Source of the DNA: S015-6 sp964384945
GTDB lineage: Bacteria; Desulfobacterota; DSWW01
Reading direction: 5' to 3'
Assembly (NCBI GenBank): GCA_964384945.1
Contig: CAYLMK010000028.1
Span: 1-60,117 of the forward strand
Length of the DNA: 60,117 nt
Shown: positions 34,889 to 43,127 of the stretch, in pieces
Layout of the letters: each line of letters begins with the position of its first letter
Numbering within the stretch: position 1 is the stretch's first letter
The notes under the pieces: model-generated
Told to the model about the DNA's origin: nothing
Database searches by the model: none
What the model saw: only the letters and a program-made list of their open reading frames with translations
Program-made: the position numbers and the translations under genes

Positions 34889-35518
34889 TCAGAAGTGCCG
34901 AGAGCCTCCCAGCATGACGAAATTGCCGCCAAGATCCACGTCGCCGAAACCCTCCTCGGCTCTCAGGGTGAAGGCCAGCCTGTCTTCCAGAAGGATCGAC
35001 CACTTGGGCGTCACATGAAAACGGATGCCGACCAGGCCGTGAATGCCGGGCTTCAGCGCACTGGACGTATCGTCGGCCTCCATTCGGCTGAAATAGCCGC
35101 CCAGACCCGCTCCCAGGTAGTAGTCAGCCAGACGGGTCATCTTCTGGAGCTTCGCCGTGGCCAAGAGATAGCCCGTGAGAATCTCGATCTTGTACTGGTC
35201 CGTCTTGCCCTGATACCCGCCGAGGGTGGCGCTGAAGACCATAAAGGGCCTCCAGTGGTAATCCGCCTCGATCTCCCCGCCCACCCCGGCCAGGTTGCTG
35301 ACCCCCAAGCCAGGTCTGCCGTAGTCCTCGCCGTTCTCAAACAGACCCTGCTTCCAGAACGTGTGGTACGAGAACTTCCCTGAAACCGAGAAACGAGGTG
35401 GAGAAGGGAGAGCCTCCGGCTCAAACCGGCTTTCGTAAACGGGTTGCGCCAGAAGGTCACCTGCAAACAACAGAAAGATCGAGGCAAACAAAAACCTTGC
35501 TGTGCGATTCGCCTTCAC
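34889..35518 (-). CDS. Small outer-membrane beta-barrel protein
   Basis: The 209-residue protein has an N-terminal signal peptide (FLFASIFLLFAGDLLAQ, cleavage about residue 25). About eight amphipathic strands alternate hydrophobic and polar residues (for example FSVSGKFSYHTFW, YYLGAGLGGYF, IHGLVGIRFHV). It ends in a C-terminal Phe (SRHF), the usual recognition signal for the Bam machinery. This fits an eight-stranded OmpW/OMP_b-brl type barrel. No catalytic pattern was found. It begins 18 bases after the secreted subtilase gene and is probably cotranscribed with it. Confidence 0.8.
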   Translation of the reverse strand: MKANRTARFLFASIFLLFAGDLLAQPVYESRFEPEALPSPPRFSVSGKFSYHTFWKQGLFENGEDYGRPGLGVSNLAGVGGEIEADYHWRPFMVFSATLGGYQGKTDQYKIEILTGYLLATAKLQKMTRLADYYLGAGLGGYFSRMEADDTSSALKPGIHGLVGIRFHVTPKWSILLEDRLAFTLRAEEGFGDVDLGGNFVMLGGSRHF

Positions 35519-35536
35519 GATCTGCTCCTTGGAGGG

Positions 35537-37885
35537 TTAGCGGGCACGCCGTCGGATGACGGAACAACACACGGCTGTGACTAGGGAAAGGCCGACAAGG
35601 AACAGCATCGTCCCTTCCACGGGATTCCTTCGGGTAGCCATCTCGGCCAGGCCCACGGCGGGCAGCAGGGAGAGCCTAACGGCCCTTGACGCCGCGGGAT
35701 GGACCTTAAGCCACTGCGCAACCGGAGGGCTCCATCGGTAATAGGACCGAACCCACTGTCTGCCCCACGACGTCTTCAGAAGAAACCGGTCTCGAACCTG
35801 CCTCAGCCGTTTCACCTGCGGAACATCAATACCGCCGTAGACCGCCGTGGCAATGAAGCAAATATCATCCCCATCTCCGAGTCCTTGCGGAGTGGGCGGA
35901 GGGGGGGGCGGCACCTCCGAGGCCACACGCTCCACTGCAGCGAAGGCATCGAGCTTTCCCCAGCCCCAGCCTTTGTCCCAGACCTGAACCCCGGGGGGCG
36001 TTCGCGCAGAGAACCTGAGGGCCTCCAGCACCCGCGCCACGGTCAGAGTCGGATCCGCGTCCAGCATGAGTGCCACGGTCCCCGCCACGTGGGGCGAAGC
36101 AAAGCTGGTGCCTCCTCCGTAAGAGTAAGTGTCGGCACCACGTTCGTCCGGCATCAGGATTGCGTTGCCGGGCGCTGCGAGCCAGGGCCTTGTTCCCCCG
36201 TCCCGCCTGGGCCCGAGGCTGCTGAAGGAGGAAAGATCGCCCGCCGATTCCGGGAGATCCTGCACGCAATTTTCTATGGGGGGACGGAGGGCTTCGTAGT
36301 CGATCGAACAGCCGGTGCAGAAATTGACTCCGCCCACCACAACACACCGGGTATTGTAAGACCCCACGCACACCACATTGTCCGCGGTGCACGGGGGCGA
36401 GATTGTGGATTCCTGCTCCTGGTGGGCCTTGATGAATCTCGCAGGCACGGGACACGGGGAGGAACTGGAGGAACCCACCTTGTAGGTCCGGTCCACCCAC
36501 AGATCCACCGTAGCGCCGAGGACGCCCCCCACCTGGTTTCGCGCCTCGATGTGCCACTGCCCGCTCCGCAGACGGTTCGAGCCGGAATCGAAGGTGAGCG
36601 CGAACCCCCTCGCATTCCCGAACGCCTCGTTGTGCTCAATCGTGATTCTGCCGTAACTTGAATTCAATATCTCGACAGGATCGCCGTATCCGACCCACGG
36701 CGTCGGCTGATCCTCCTGGAAATAGAGAACCCTGACCTGGATCGAGCCGGAAGCCGGTGCGTCGTACCAGCCGTATACCTTCGCCACATCGGACGCAGCG
36801 GGTGCGCAATCCAGGAAGAGGGTCCTCCTCCCTCCGTTGCTCACGATCCTGGCATGGGCCATCTCCAGGTTCGTGTTCCCGGCGGAAGCCACGAGGATCC
36901 TGCCCTCGCCCTGCACAAGGTTCGAGAGGTTTCTCTCCAGAAGGGAGCTGCCGTCCCGGGGACCTGTGTACCAGCCCAGGCTCAGGTTCACCACGGCGGG
37001 CATGCCCATGCTTTCGGCTTTTTGAAAGATGTAGTCCACGCCCTGGATGACCTCGGAGGCAAGCTCCTGATCGGTCTTCACCACAATCATTCGCCCCTTG
37101 CGGGCGACGCCTATGCAAGGAAGACCGGAGTTGGACGGGCATCCGGCCTGGCCGTTGCCCGCCATGACCCCCATCACCAGCGTCCCGTGGCCGGCTTCAT
37201 CCGCTATCGGACAGTCCTGGCTGACGGGACTGCATTCGGTTCCCCCGCACGGCACGGTCGGCGCGGGATCCTGCGTGTAATCCCGGCACGTTTCGCTCGG
37301 AGCAGGGCCGGCGCCGTTTCCCTGATCCCATACCCACTCGACGCGGCTTGCGCCCGAGCCGCCCGGCTCATCGAAGTCCCTGTGCGAAAGAGAGATGCCC
37401 GTATCCACCATTCCGAGGATCACCCCCTCGCCCTGCAGATTCCCATACTTGCGCTCGTTCCAGACGCGGTCCGCACCAATCTCGGGAACACTCAGGTCCA
37501 GGAACGATTCGACCCGGGCATCCCCCTCCATCCGCACAACCCCGGGCAGTGCGGCCACCGCTTCCAGGCTCGCCACGGGAAGACGGGCGAGATAGATGGT
37601 CCCTGCCTTGGAGACGACTTCTACGCCATGGTCCGCCAAAGCGGCGGGGACGGGATCCATCTCGATGAAAGCGTTTACGTAAGGTGTGCTCCCCCTGAAC
37701 GTGACTCCGGGGACCGTATTCAGGAGACGGTCCGGCTCTCGGAGCATTCGAAAGGCTTGGGAGAGGGAGGCGTCCATTCCGGCAGTGCCTTCGGTCCAGC
37801 CCCCGGAAGGCAGACCCAGCAAGAGGCCCGCAAGCAAAAGGATCCTCACAGGCGGGCGTTTCAGGACTCGGGGAACATCAAGCAC
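35537..37885 (-). CDS. Secreted S8 (subtilisin-like) protease with CFI-box C terminus
   Basis: The 782-residue exported serine protease has a signal peptide (about 1-31), a propeptide-like region (about 40-130), and the S8 catalytic domain with D161 (GMVDTGISLSHRDFD), H233 (DEAGHGTLVMGV), oxyanion N337 (SAGNTN) and S594 (GGTSFASPHVAGT). An inserted beta domain (about 355-470) separates the oxyanion region from the serine. Many paired cysteines (about 199-260 and 478-540) suggest disulfides. A proline linker (659-666) leads to CFIATAVYGG (676-685), a sorting-like CFI-box tail, a final membrane helix (about 757-775) and RRRAR. Promoter at 37977-38006. Confidence 0.9.
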   Translation of the reverse strand: MLDVPRVLKRPPVRILLLAGLLLGLPSGGWTEGTAGMDASLSQAFRMLREPDRLLNTVPGVTFRGSTPYVNAFIEMDPVPAALADHGVEVVSKAGTIYLARLPVASLEAVAALPGVVRMEGDARVESFLDLSVPEIGADRVWNERKYGNLQGEGVILGMVDTGISLSHRDFDEPGGSGASRVEWVWDQGNGAGPAPSETCRDYTQDPAPTVPCGGTECSPVSQDCPIADEAGHGTLVMGVMAGNGQAGCPSNSGLPCIGVARKGRMIVVKTDQELASEVIQGVDYIFQKAESMGMPAVVNLSLGWYTGPRDGSSLLERNLSNLVQGEGRILVASAGNTNLEMAHARIVSNGGRRTLFLDCAPAASDVAKVYGWYDAPASGSIQVRVLYFQEDQPTPWVGYGDPVEILNSSYGRITIEHNEAFGNARGFALTFDSGSNRLRSGQWHIEARNQVGGVLGATVDLWVDRTYKVGSSSSSPCPVPARFIKAHQEQESTISPPCTADNVVCVGSYNTRCVVVGGVNFCTGCSIDYEALRPPIENCVQDLPESAGDLSSFSSLGPRRDGGTRPWLAAPGNAILMPDERGADTYSYGGGTSFASPHVAGTVALMLDADPTLTVARVLEALRFSARTPPGVQVWDKGWGWGKLDAFAAVERVASEVPPPPPPTPQGLGDGDDICFIATAVYGGIDVPQVKRLRQVRDRFLLKTSWGRQWVRSYYRWSPPVAQWLKVHPAASRAVRLSLLPAVGLAEMATRRNPVEGTMLFLVGLSLVTAVCCSVIRRRAR

Positions 37886-37976
37886 GATGACTCTCCTTCT
37901 GTCTTTCGTTTTTCGACAACAACTCGGGATTGCCTGAGAGATTCTTTCTTTCTACACCAGGAAGCGGGACACATCT

Positions 37977-38006
37977 ATTATAATAGGCTAAACGGCTTCA
38001 ATTCAA
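37977..38006 (-). promoter_or_regulatory. Promoter for the S8 protease gene
   Basis: Minus strand TTGAAT (38001-38006), 18-base spacer, TATAAT (37977-37982). The -35 box lies within the last codons of rlmE. The predicted start is near 37970, leaving a leader of about 85 bases before the ATG at 37885. Confidence 0.65.
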
Positions 38007-38627
38007 ACAGGGGGAATCGTAGCCTTGTCGGTCGTGGTATCGCCGGAACCCCTTGGCAAGAAGATAGATCTCGGAGGAGGCCTTTCGCGAGGCGGCTGGG
38101 ACGATCCTCTTGACCTGCCGGAAATCGGCCTTCAGTTCGGCGACGACCGACTCGAGTTCCTCCCCGTGGAAGGCCTTCGCCAGGAAGGTGCCGCCCGGCC
38201 GCAGGAGCCGGCGTGCCGCGGCGAGGGCCTTTCTCACCAGTTCGCAACTCCGGCGATGATCCTGAAACCCGATTCCCGTGAAGTTGGGAGATAGGTCCGA
38301 GGTCACCACATCCGCCTCGCCTCCCAAGGCCTGGCGAATGCGGACTACAACCTCCTGCCTCGTGATATCTCCCTGAATCAGCACCACGTTGCGGGAAGCG
38401 AGCGGTGCGGTCTTCCGGAGGTCCACACCCACCATCCGCCCCTCCGGGCCGACGTCGGCTGCAATCATCTGCAACCACCCGCCGGGCGCACAACCCAGAT
38501 CTACGACCCTGTCGCCTTTTCGGAATATCCTGTGCCGCCTCTGAATCTCCGAGAGCTTGTAGGAGGCGCGAGAACGATAGCCCTCCTGCTTCGCCTTTCG
38601 CCAGAAATGGTCTTTTCGGTTATCCAC
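37998..38627 (-). CDS. rlmE: 23S rRNA (uridine-2'-O)-methyltransferase RlmE
   Basis: RlmE (FtsJ/RrmJ) methylates the 2'-OH of U2552 in the 23S A loop. The 209-residue protein shows YRSRASYKLSEI at the start, the SAM-binding VVDLGCAPGGWLQ, DLSPNFTGI and the K/E catalytic residues in FLAKAFHGEE and YLLAKGFR. It is read away from rplC, sharing a 119-base divergent spacer. It lies immediately upstream of the protease gene, whose promoter overlaps its 3' end. Confidence 0.94.
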   Translation of the reverse strand: MDNRKDHFWRKAKQEGYRSRASYKLSEIQRRHRIFRKGDRVVDLGCAPGGWLQMIAADVGPEGRMVGVDLRKTAPLASRNVVLIQGDITRQEVVVRIRQALGGEADVVTSDLSPNFTGIGFQDHRRSCELVRKALAAARRLLRPGGTFLAKAFHGEELESVVAELKADFRQVKRIVPAASRKASSEIYLLAKGFRRYHDRQGYDSPCLN

Positions 38628-38669
38628 CTTGTATCCCGTCGAAACGGACCCATGGGTTTCCGGCTGGAA

Positions 38670-38697
38670 TTGACTTTTTCCCGCAAAACCATAAGAT
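38670..38697 (+). promoter_or_regulatory. Promoter for rplC
   Basis: TTGACT (38670-38675), 16-base spacer, TAAGAT (38692-38697). A start near 38704 leaves about 42 bases to the rplC ATG. It supports independent expression of this lone ribosomal gene. Confidence 0.5.
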
Positions 38698-38746
38698 AAA
38701 TGAGTTTGAGCGATTTGGCCATATCACAACGAGAAGGATATTCGCA

Positions 38747-39382
38747 ATGCCTGTCGGAATTCTCGGCAAGAAGATAGGAATGACGCAGATCTTCGACAAG
38801 GACGGCTCCTGTACCCCTGTGACCGTCGTTCAGGCCGGTCCATGTTACGTAACCGGCATCAAGACGCCGGAGAGGGATCAATACACGGCCATCCAACTCG
38901 GCTACGACGAGATCCCGGAGCGAAAGCTCAACCTGCCGAGGAAAGGTCACCTCAAGAAGGCCAACGTGAAGCCCTTGAAGATCCTCCGGGAGTTCCGTGT
39001 GCCTGCTGAAACGATGCAGGGCTTCTCGCTCGGACAGGAAGTCGACGTGAGCCAGTTCAAGGCGGGCGATTTCGTGGACGTAACCGGAACGTCCAAGGGA
39101 AAAGGGTTCACAGGGGTGATGAAGCGTCACAACTTCCGGGGTTCCAAGGCAAGCCACGGCGTTCACGAGTACTTCCGGCACGGGGGCTCGATCGGCTGCC
39201 GTAACCCGCAGCACACGGTCAAGGGCCGAAAGATGGCAGGCAGATCGGGCGGAGAGCGGGTAACCCTTCAAAACGTGGAGATCGTACAGGTAAGGGATCG
39301 GGAACACCTGCTCATGATCAAAGGGGGTCTGCCCGGCGCTCGCGACTCCCTGCTCATGATCCGCAAGGCCGTCAAGAAGTAA
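38747..39382 (+). CDS. rplC: 50S ribosomal protein L3 (uL3), stand-alone gene
   Basis: This 211-residue protein is a complete L3, which helps nucleate 23S folding near the peptidyl-transferase centre. It begins MPVGILGKKIGMTQIFDKDG, contains the central GTSKGKGFTGVMKRHNF and the KGRKMAG...GGERVT loop, and ends in the usual KGGLPGARDSLLMIRKAVKK-like strand. Oddities: it is not in the rpsJ-rplC-rplD order but alone, divergent from rlmE. The extended loop reads FRHGGSIGCRNPQHT, one residue short and without the Gln methylated by PrmB in E. coli. Start ATG follows GAGAAGGA. It is either the sole relocated copy or a divergent second copy. Confidence 0.95.
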   Translation: MPVGILGKKIGMTQIFDKDGSCTPVTVVQAGPCYVTGIKTPERDQYTAIQLGYDEIPERKLNLPRKGHLKKANVKPLKILREFRVPAETMQGFSLGQEVDVSQFKAGDFVDVTGTSKGKGFTGVMKRHNFRGSKASHGVHEYFRHGGSIGCRNPQHTVKGRKMAGRSGGERVTLQNVEIVQVRDREHLLMIKGGLPGARDSLLMIRKAVKK

Positions 39383-39519
39383 GGCTCCGGCCCCCTGGCC
39401 CCCCCCAACTCCTTCCCCTTGTCGGCGCCAAGCGCACTACCAACGCATGCTTTCCGCCGCCCGGACCCGCTCTTGGACCTGTGAGCCCGGCCCGCAGATC
39501 CTTTTTCCGTCCTACGGGT

Positions 39520-39547
39520 CGAGCAAATCCTCGTGTGGAGTTTTTTT
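39520..39547 (+). terminator. Weak possible terminator between rplC and the next gene
   Basis: CGAG (39520-39523) can pair with CTCG (39530-39533), and a run of seven T (39541-39547) follows after a short gap. The stem is short and separated from the U run, so this is tentative. Confidence 0.25.
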
Positions 39548-39575
39548 CCGGTACCAGGAACGGTTCTCCCCTGGG

Positions 39576-39592
39576 TGTCATCTAAACTGACA
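39576..39592 (+). promoter_or_regulatory. Palindromic upstream activator site candidate
   Basis: TGTCA-tctaaac-TGACA is a perfect 5-bp-arm palindrome with a 7-base spacer. Its centre is about 96 bases upstream of the start predicted from the -24/-12 element, the usual distance for a bacterial enhancer-binding protein. The inner GTCA/TGAC spacing resembles NorR-type sites (GT-N7-AC), but the activator cannot be named from one site. Confidence 0.5.
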
Positions 39593-39626
39593 AAACGGGG
39601 TTCGGAGTTTTATGAATTATTTACAA

Positions 39627-39639
39627 ATTCAATATGTTA
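39627..39639 (+). promoter_or_regulatory. IHF-like binding site
   Basis: ATTCAATATGTTA matches the IHF consensus WATCAANNNNTTR with one mismatch. It lies between the palindrome and the -24/-12 element, in the local AT-rich stretch, which is where a DNA-bending site is expected in sigma-54 promoters. Confidence 0.5.
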
Positions 39640-39653
39640 CACAAACACTAGGG

Positions 39654-39669
39654 TGGCATACGAATTGCT
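39654..39669 (+). promoter_or_regulatory. Sigma-54 promoter (-24/-12)
   Basis: TGGCATACGAATTGCT matches the sigma-54 consensus TGGCAC-N5-TTGCW, with invariant GG and GC exactly ten bases apart. Transcription should start near 39680, about 75 bases before the ATG at 39756. The rpoN gene is present in this window. One mismatch (T for C at the sixth base) is common. Confidence 0.65.
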
Positions 39670-39755
39670 CACGCTAGAATCGAGACCAGAACGGAAGATC
39701 CTTCGGGACACGTCGCGTACGCAGGAAGCCAACTGGCCTTTAGTGGAGAACGATC

Positions 39756-40157
39756 ATGGCAAGGCCGAAAACGCACGGTGGCAACGGCAAGAACAACGTG
39801 GGGGTCAGCCTCAGGCAACTGAAGAAGGAGCTCAAGCTGATTCCAAACGACATAAAGAGAGAGATGCGTTTTCTGGATCTCCTGTTCGCAGAGCGGGACT
39901 TCTCCCGGACGCGAGCAGAGCGGGAGGTGCTGTTGGAATTCATCGAGGGCGCAAGGAAGATGGTCGAATTCCACCAGAACCGTTTGGAGCGTTACCAGAA
40001 GTGCTACGATCAACTCAAGAAAGAGAAGACCTTTAGCACGGACCTGCTCTTCCCGGAAGAGTTGCAGTCTCTTCGGACCGGTGCAACGCACGAGGACAGC
40101 GGCGATTTCGAGATCGAAGCCCCGGTTCAAGGGCTCCGCACGGGCACCGACGGCTGA
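39756..40157 (+). CDS. Uncharacterised helical protein behind a sigma-54 promoter
   Basis: This 133-residue protein is not recognised. After a basic, Gly/Asn-rich N terminus (MARPKTHGGNGKNNVG) it is predicted to be mostly helical and highly charged (about 17-105: LRQLKKELKLIPNDIKREMRFLDLLFAERDFSR), then an acidic, disordered tail. There is no signal peptide, membrane segment or cysteine cluster. Start ATG follows GGAG at good distance. Its expression is likely sigma-54 dependent judging from the sites at 39576-39669. It converges on the unknown gene at 40211. Function unknown. Confidence 0.7.
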   Translation: MARPKTHGGNGKNNVGVSLRQLKKELKLIPNDIKREMRFLDLLFAERDFSRTRAEREVLLEFIEGARKMVEFHQNRLERYQKCYDQLKKEKTFSTDLLFPEELQSLRTGATHEDSGDFEIEAPVQGLRTGTDG

Positions 40158-40210
40158 ACCCCGGAAGCCCTTTCCCGCTTTCCCCAATCGGTTTCACGGA
40201 GTACCGGGGC

Positions 40211-40483
40211 TCAACAGATCGGGAATCGTTCGAGCAGGATTCTTCGGAACCTGGAGCCGTAAATCAGTTCGAACGTCTCCTCCTTGTCAGGAAACAGGTT
40301 GAGCGCCATCTTTTTGACGCCCTCGATGAGACCCTGCGCCTCCTCGAGGGACATCGCCTGCTGGCTGAGAACGCTACAGGCAAAATCGACGATCCGCTGC
40401 AGTCGGCGGATGCGCCTTTCTTCCTCGGTTTCCTCTTCTCTTGATTTCATCATCCGTTCCGGACTCTCCTTTGCGCGCGTCAT
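40211..40483 (-). CDS. Conserved-looking small hypothetical protein
   Basis: This 90-residue protein has a charged N terminus (KSREEETEEERRIRRLQRIVDFA) and a compact helical core (SLEEAQGLIEGVKKMALNLFPDKEETFELIYGSRFRRILLERF). No domain is recognised and there is no export signal. The ribosome-binding site AAGGAG directly precedes the ATG. It is the last gene after mpl on the same strand, 36 bases downstream, and may be cotranscribed with the murein-recycling genes. Function unknown. Confidence 0.65.
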   Translation of the reverse strand: MTRAKESPERMMKSREEETEEERRIRRLQRIVDFACSVLSQQAMSLEEAQGLIEGVKKMALNLFPDKEETFELIYGSRFRRILLERFPIC

Positions 40484-40519
40484 CTCCTTGCCCCTGGACT
40501 CGCCCCTCCGGCCCTTTCC

Positions 40520-41971
40520 TCACACGGTCGGCCGCAGCTTGGCCTTAAGGCTTTCGAGAAGGGTAGCAAAACTCCCGCTTGACATGAAGAGCACCACGTC
40601 CCCTGACTTGCAAATCTGGAGCAGGGCCCTTTCCAGATCCGCGGATTCGTCGAAGCAAAAGGCGCATCCTCCATGCCTTCGAATCTCCTCTACCCAGGCG
40701 GAGGGGTCGAAACGGTCCTGGGGGGGAACGGTCTCCGGCCGATAAAGGGGAGCGCACATGGCTACATCCGCGAGGGCAAAGGCCTCTGCAAAGCCTCCCT
40801 GGAAGACCTTCCGCCGGCTTGTATTCGTCCTCGGCTCGAAGACCGTTACGATCCGCCGGCCCGGGTACCGCCTGCGAATGCCCCAAAGGGTTTCTCTGAC
40901 CGCAGTGGGATGATGCGCGAAATCATCCATCAGCAGCACCCCATTCACCTCCCCCGCGATCTCCTGCCTCCTTCGGACCCCCTCGAACCTCTCCAGACAG
41001 GGCCGCAATCCGGGGGGATCAAACCCCAGACGTGCAAGGACGCCCAGGCAGCCGAGCGCGTTCAGACCGTTGTGGCGGCCCGAAAAGGGAAGAGGAAAGG
41101 TCCCTACGTTCCGGCCCCTGAAGGAAACCGCGAGCGTACCGAAGGACCCGAGCGGCTCTTCCAGTTCGCCCACCCAGTCCGCACCCTCCCCGTACCCGTA
41201 TGTCTCCACCCTGCATGAGGCCCGTCGGGCGATCTCGACCGCGTTCGGGTACTCGTTGCAGACCAGCAGGACCCCGTCCGGCGGCAGGAGCTTCACGAAC
41301 CGGAGAAACTGTTCCCGGATCGAGGCAAGATCCGGGTAGATGTCCGCATGGTCGAACTCGATGGATGTGAACAGTGCGGCGCGAGGACGGTAGTGAAGAA
41401 ACTTCGGTCCCTTGTCGAAGAAGGCCGAATCGTACTCATCTCCCTCGACGACGAAGAACTTTCCCTTCCCCAATCGGCTGCTCGATCCGAAATTCTTCGG
41501 TTCCCCACCCACCAGGAAGCCCGGTTCCGCCCCTGAGCATGCGAGGAGCCACGCGATCAGGGCCGTCGATGTCGTCTTTCCGTGGGTTCCGGTCACCACG
41601 ATCGGGAACCTCCGAGCCAGGAAGAAATGGGCGAGGCTCTCGGGAAACGATCCATAGGCAAGGCCCCGGGCCTTTATCTCGGCAACTTCCGGATTGTCTC
41701 TGGACACGGCATTTCCGACCACCACGAAATCGGCGGTTTCCGGCACGTTTTCGGCTCGGTAGCCGAGGGAAAGCTCAACTCCGGCCTTCCGGAGCATATC
41801 TCCCATGGGAGGATACGCCTGGACATCCGAACCGCTCACCCGCACCCCCGCTTCCCGGAACAGCAGCGCAAGGGCACCCATGCCGGTTCCGCACACTGCG
41901 ATCATGTAGACGTGTTCCGGGGTCCTGTTCGGCAGAAGGCCCTCCTTGTTTCCTTCGCTTCCTCTTCCCAT
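40520..41971 (-). CDS. mpl: Murein tripeptide ligase Mpl
   Basis: Mpl joins recovered tripeptide L-Ala-gamma-D-Glu-meso-DAP to UDP-MurNAc, feeding recycled peptide back into wall synthesis. It is a Mur ligase with VYMIAVCGTGMGALALLF at the N-terminal domain, the ATP loop GTHGKTT (128-134), the central DDFAHHPTAVRETL and the C-terminal domain. The pattern follows Mpl rather than MurC, and length (483) fits Mpl. ATG at 41971 follows AGGAG. It belongs to a run with ldcA and a serine hydrolase upstream, which supports the recycling role. Confidence 0.9.
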   Translation of the reverse strand: MGRGSEGNKEGLLPNRTPEHVYMIAVCGTGMGALALLFREAGVRVSGSDVQAYPPMGDMLRKAGVELSLGYRAENVPETADFVVVGNAVSRDNPEVAEIKARGLAYGSFPESLAHFFLARRFPIVVTGTHGKTTSTALIAWLLACSGAEPGFLVGGEPKNFGSSSRLGKGKFFVVEGDEYDSAFFDKGPKFLHYRPRAALFTSIEFDHADIYPDLASIREQFLRFVKLLPPDGVLLVCNEYPNAVEIARRASCRVETYGYGEGADWVGELEEPLGSFGTLAVSFRGRNVGTFPLPFSGRHNGLNALGCLGVLARLGFDPPGLRPCLERFEGVRRRQEIAGEVNGVLLMDDFAHHPTAVRETLWGIRRRYPGRRIVTVFEPRTNTSRRKVFQGGFAEAFALADVAMCAPLYRPETVPPQDRFDPSAWVEEIRRHGGCAFCFDESADLERALLQICKSGDVVLFMSSGSFATLLESLKAKLRPTV

Positions 41972-42017
41972 ATTCTCCTTTCCCTGAGCCGCCGTAATCG
42001 AGGCGGGCACGTCGATT

Positions 42018-43127
42018 CTACCCGAGGATTTCTTCGAACACGCAATCGTGGACTTGAGGCCGGAGCTTCCGAATCGCCGCATTCTCCCTGCTTGGATGCA
42101 CTCTGTTCGTCAGAAAGACGACGGCGATGCATCGATCAAGATCCATCCACAGGGAGGTTCCTGTAAACCCATTGTGCCCGAAGCTGTTCTTCGAATAGAG
42201 ATGCCCCGAGGCGGAATCCTTTTCAGACGGCGTGTCCCATCCGAGCGCCCAGGTTCCCCTCGGCGGGGCCTTCTGCCGCCGGAAAAAGCTCCGGAGCGAA
42301 TCCCGGGCAAAGAGCCGGGAGCGACCCCGAAGCCCCTCGAGAATCTCAAAGACGATTCGATCCAGATCGGCAGCCGAGGAAAACAGGCCTGCGTGGCCGC
42401 TCACTCCGCCCAGCAGATGGCAATTCTCATCGTGTACCTCTCCTACAAGAACCCGGCCTCTCCAGGCGCAAGACTCGGTGGCCGCAATCGCCTCGTTCTT
42501 CTGCGCCGTCTCACCGGGGTGCGGCCCCAACCTTCTGTAGCCGATCCGCCCCAGCCCGAGGGGTTGCGCAATCTCCTCCTGAAAGAGACGGTCCAGGGGA
42601 CGCCCGGTGGCCCGCTCCAGGATCGCGCCGGCCAGCAGGAAGCCCAGGTCCGAGTAGATCTCGGCCGTGCCCGGCGAGGCCTCCAGGGGTTCCTCAAGGA
42701 CCCTCTGCGCGATCCAATCCGTGGAGACCGGATGCCTGTCCCGGGGAATCTCCTGATAGAACGGCCTCCAGGCCGGCAGGCCGGACCGGTTCGAGAGAAG
42801 TTGCCTGAGCGTGATGCGGCTTTTCGCCGGATCCCTCAAGGGCCGAAACCACCTCTCAAGATCATGATCCACGTCCAGGCAGCCCCGGCGGCTCAAGACC
42901 ATGGTAAGCAGGGACGTGGACACCGGCTTCGTGAGGGAGGCAAGGTCAAAGACGGTTTCGCGGGTCATGGGGAGCGCCTCGGGAATCCTCTGGCGCAGCC
43001 CGTAGGCCTCGAAGAAAATCAGCCCCTCGGGACCCCGCACAAGAAGCACCGCCCCAGGTACCTCCCGAGCCTCTTCGACCTTCTCCCGGAGCAGTCGGTC
43101 GACTCTTGTCAGGCCTCCGCCGGTCAT
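42018..43127 (-). CDS. Serine hydrolase, beta-lactamase/transpeptidase-like, cytoplasmic
   Basis: This 369-residue protein belongs to the class C beta-lactamase/DD-peptidase (EstB/AmpH-like) fold. It has the nucleophile in S64-x-x-K67 (DLASLTKP), the Tyr motif YSD at 158-160 in place of YxN, and HNG (FGHNGFTGTS) in place of KTG. There is no signal peptide, unlike penicillin-binding proteins, so it should act in the cytoplasm. Its start overlaps the ldcA stop by four bases, and mpl follows 46 bases later, so a role in cleaving recycled muropeptides or related esters/amides is plausible. Substrate unknown. Confidence 0.85.
   Translation of the reverse strand: MTGGGLTRVDRLLREKVEEAREVPGAVLLVRGPEGLIFFEAYGLRQRIPEALPMTRETVFDLASLTKPVSTSLLTMVLSRRGCLDVDHDLERWFRPLRDPAKSRITLRQLLSNRSGLPAWRPFYQEIPRDRHPVSTDWIAQRVLEEPLEASPGTAEIYSDLGFLLAGAILERATGRPLDRLFQEEIAQPLGLGRIGYRRLGPHPGETAQKNEAIAATESCAWRGRVLVGEVHDENCHLLGGVSGHAGLFSSAADLDRIVFEILEGLRGRSRLFARDSLRSFFRRQKAPPRGTWALGWDTPSEKDSASGHLYSKNSFGHNGFTGTSLWMDLDRCIAVVFLTNRVHPSRENAAIRKLRPQVHDCVFEEILG

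Larger units (their letters stand above)
39383..39755 (+). other. Intergenic region carrying a sigma-54-type regulatory array
   Basis: These 373 bases contain no gene. The first 190 are C/G-rich and hold only a weak possible terminator. From 39576 the composition turns AT-rich and the elements of a sigma-54 promoter follow in order: a palindrome, an IHF-like site and a -24/-12 element (separate entries). The gene at 39756 lies downstream in the same direction. Confidence 0.6.
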
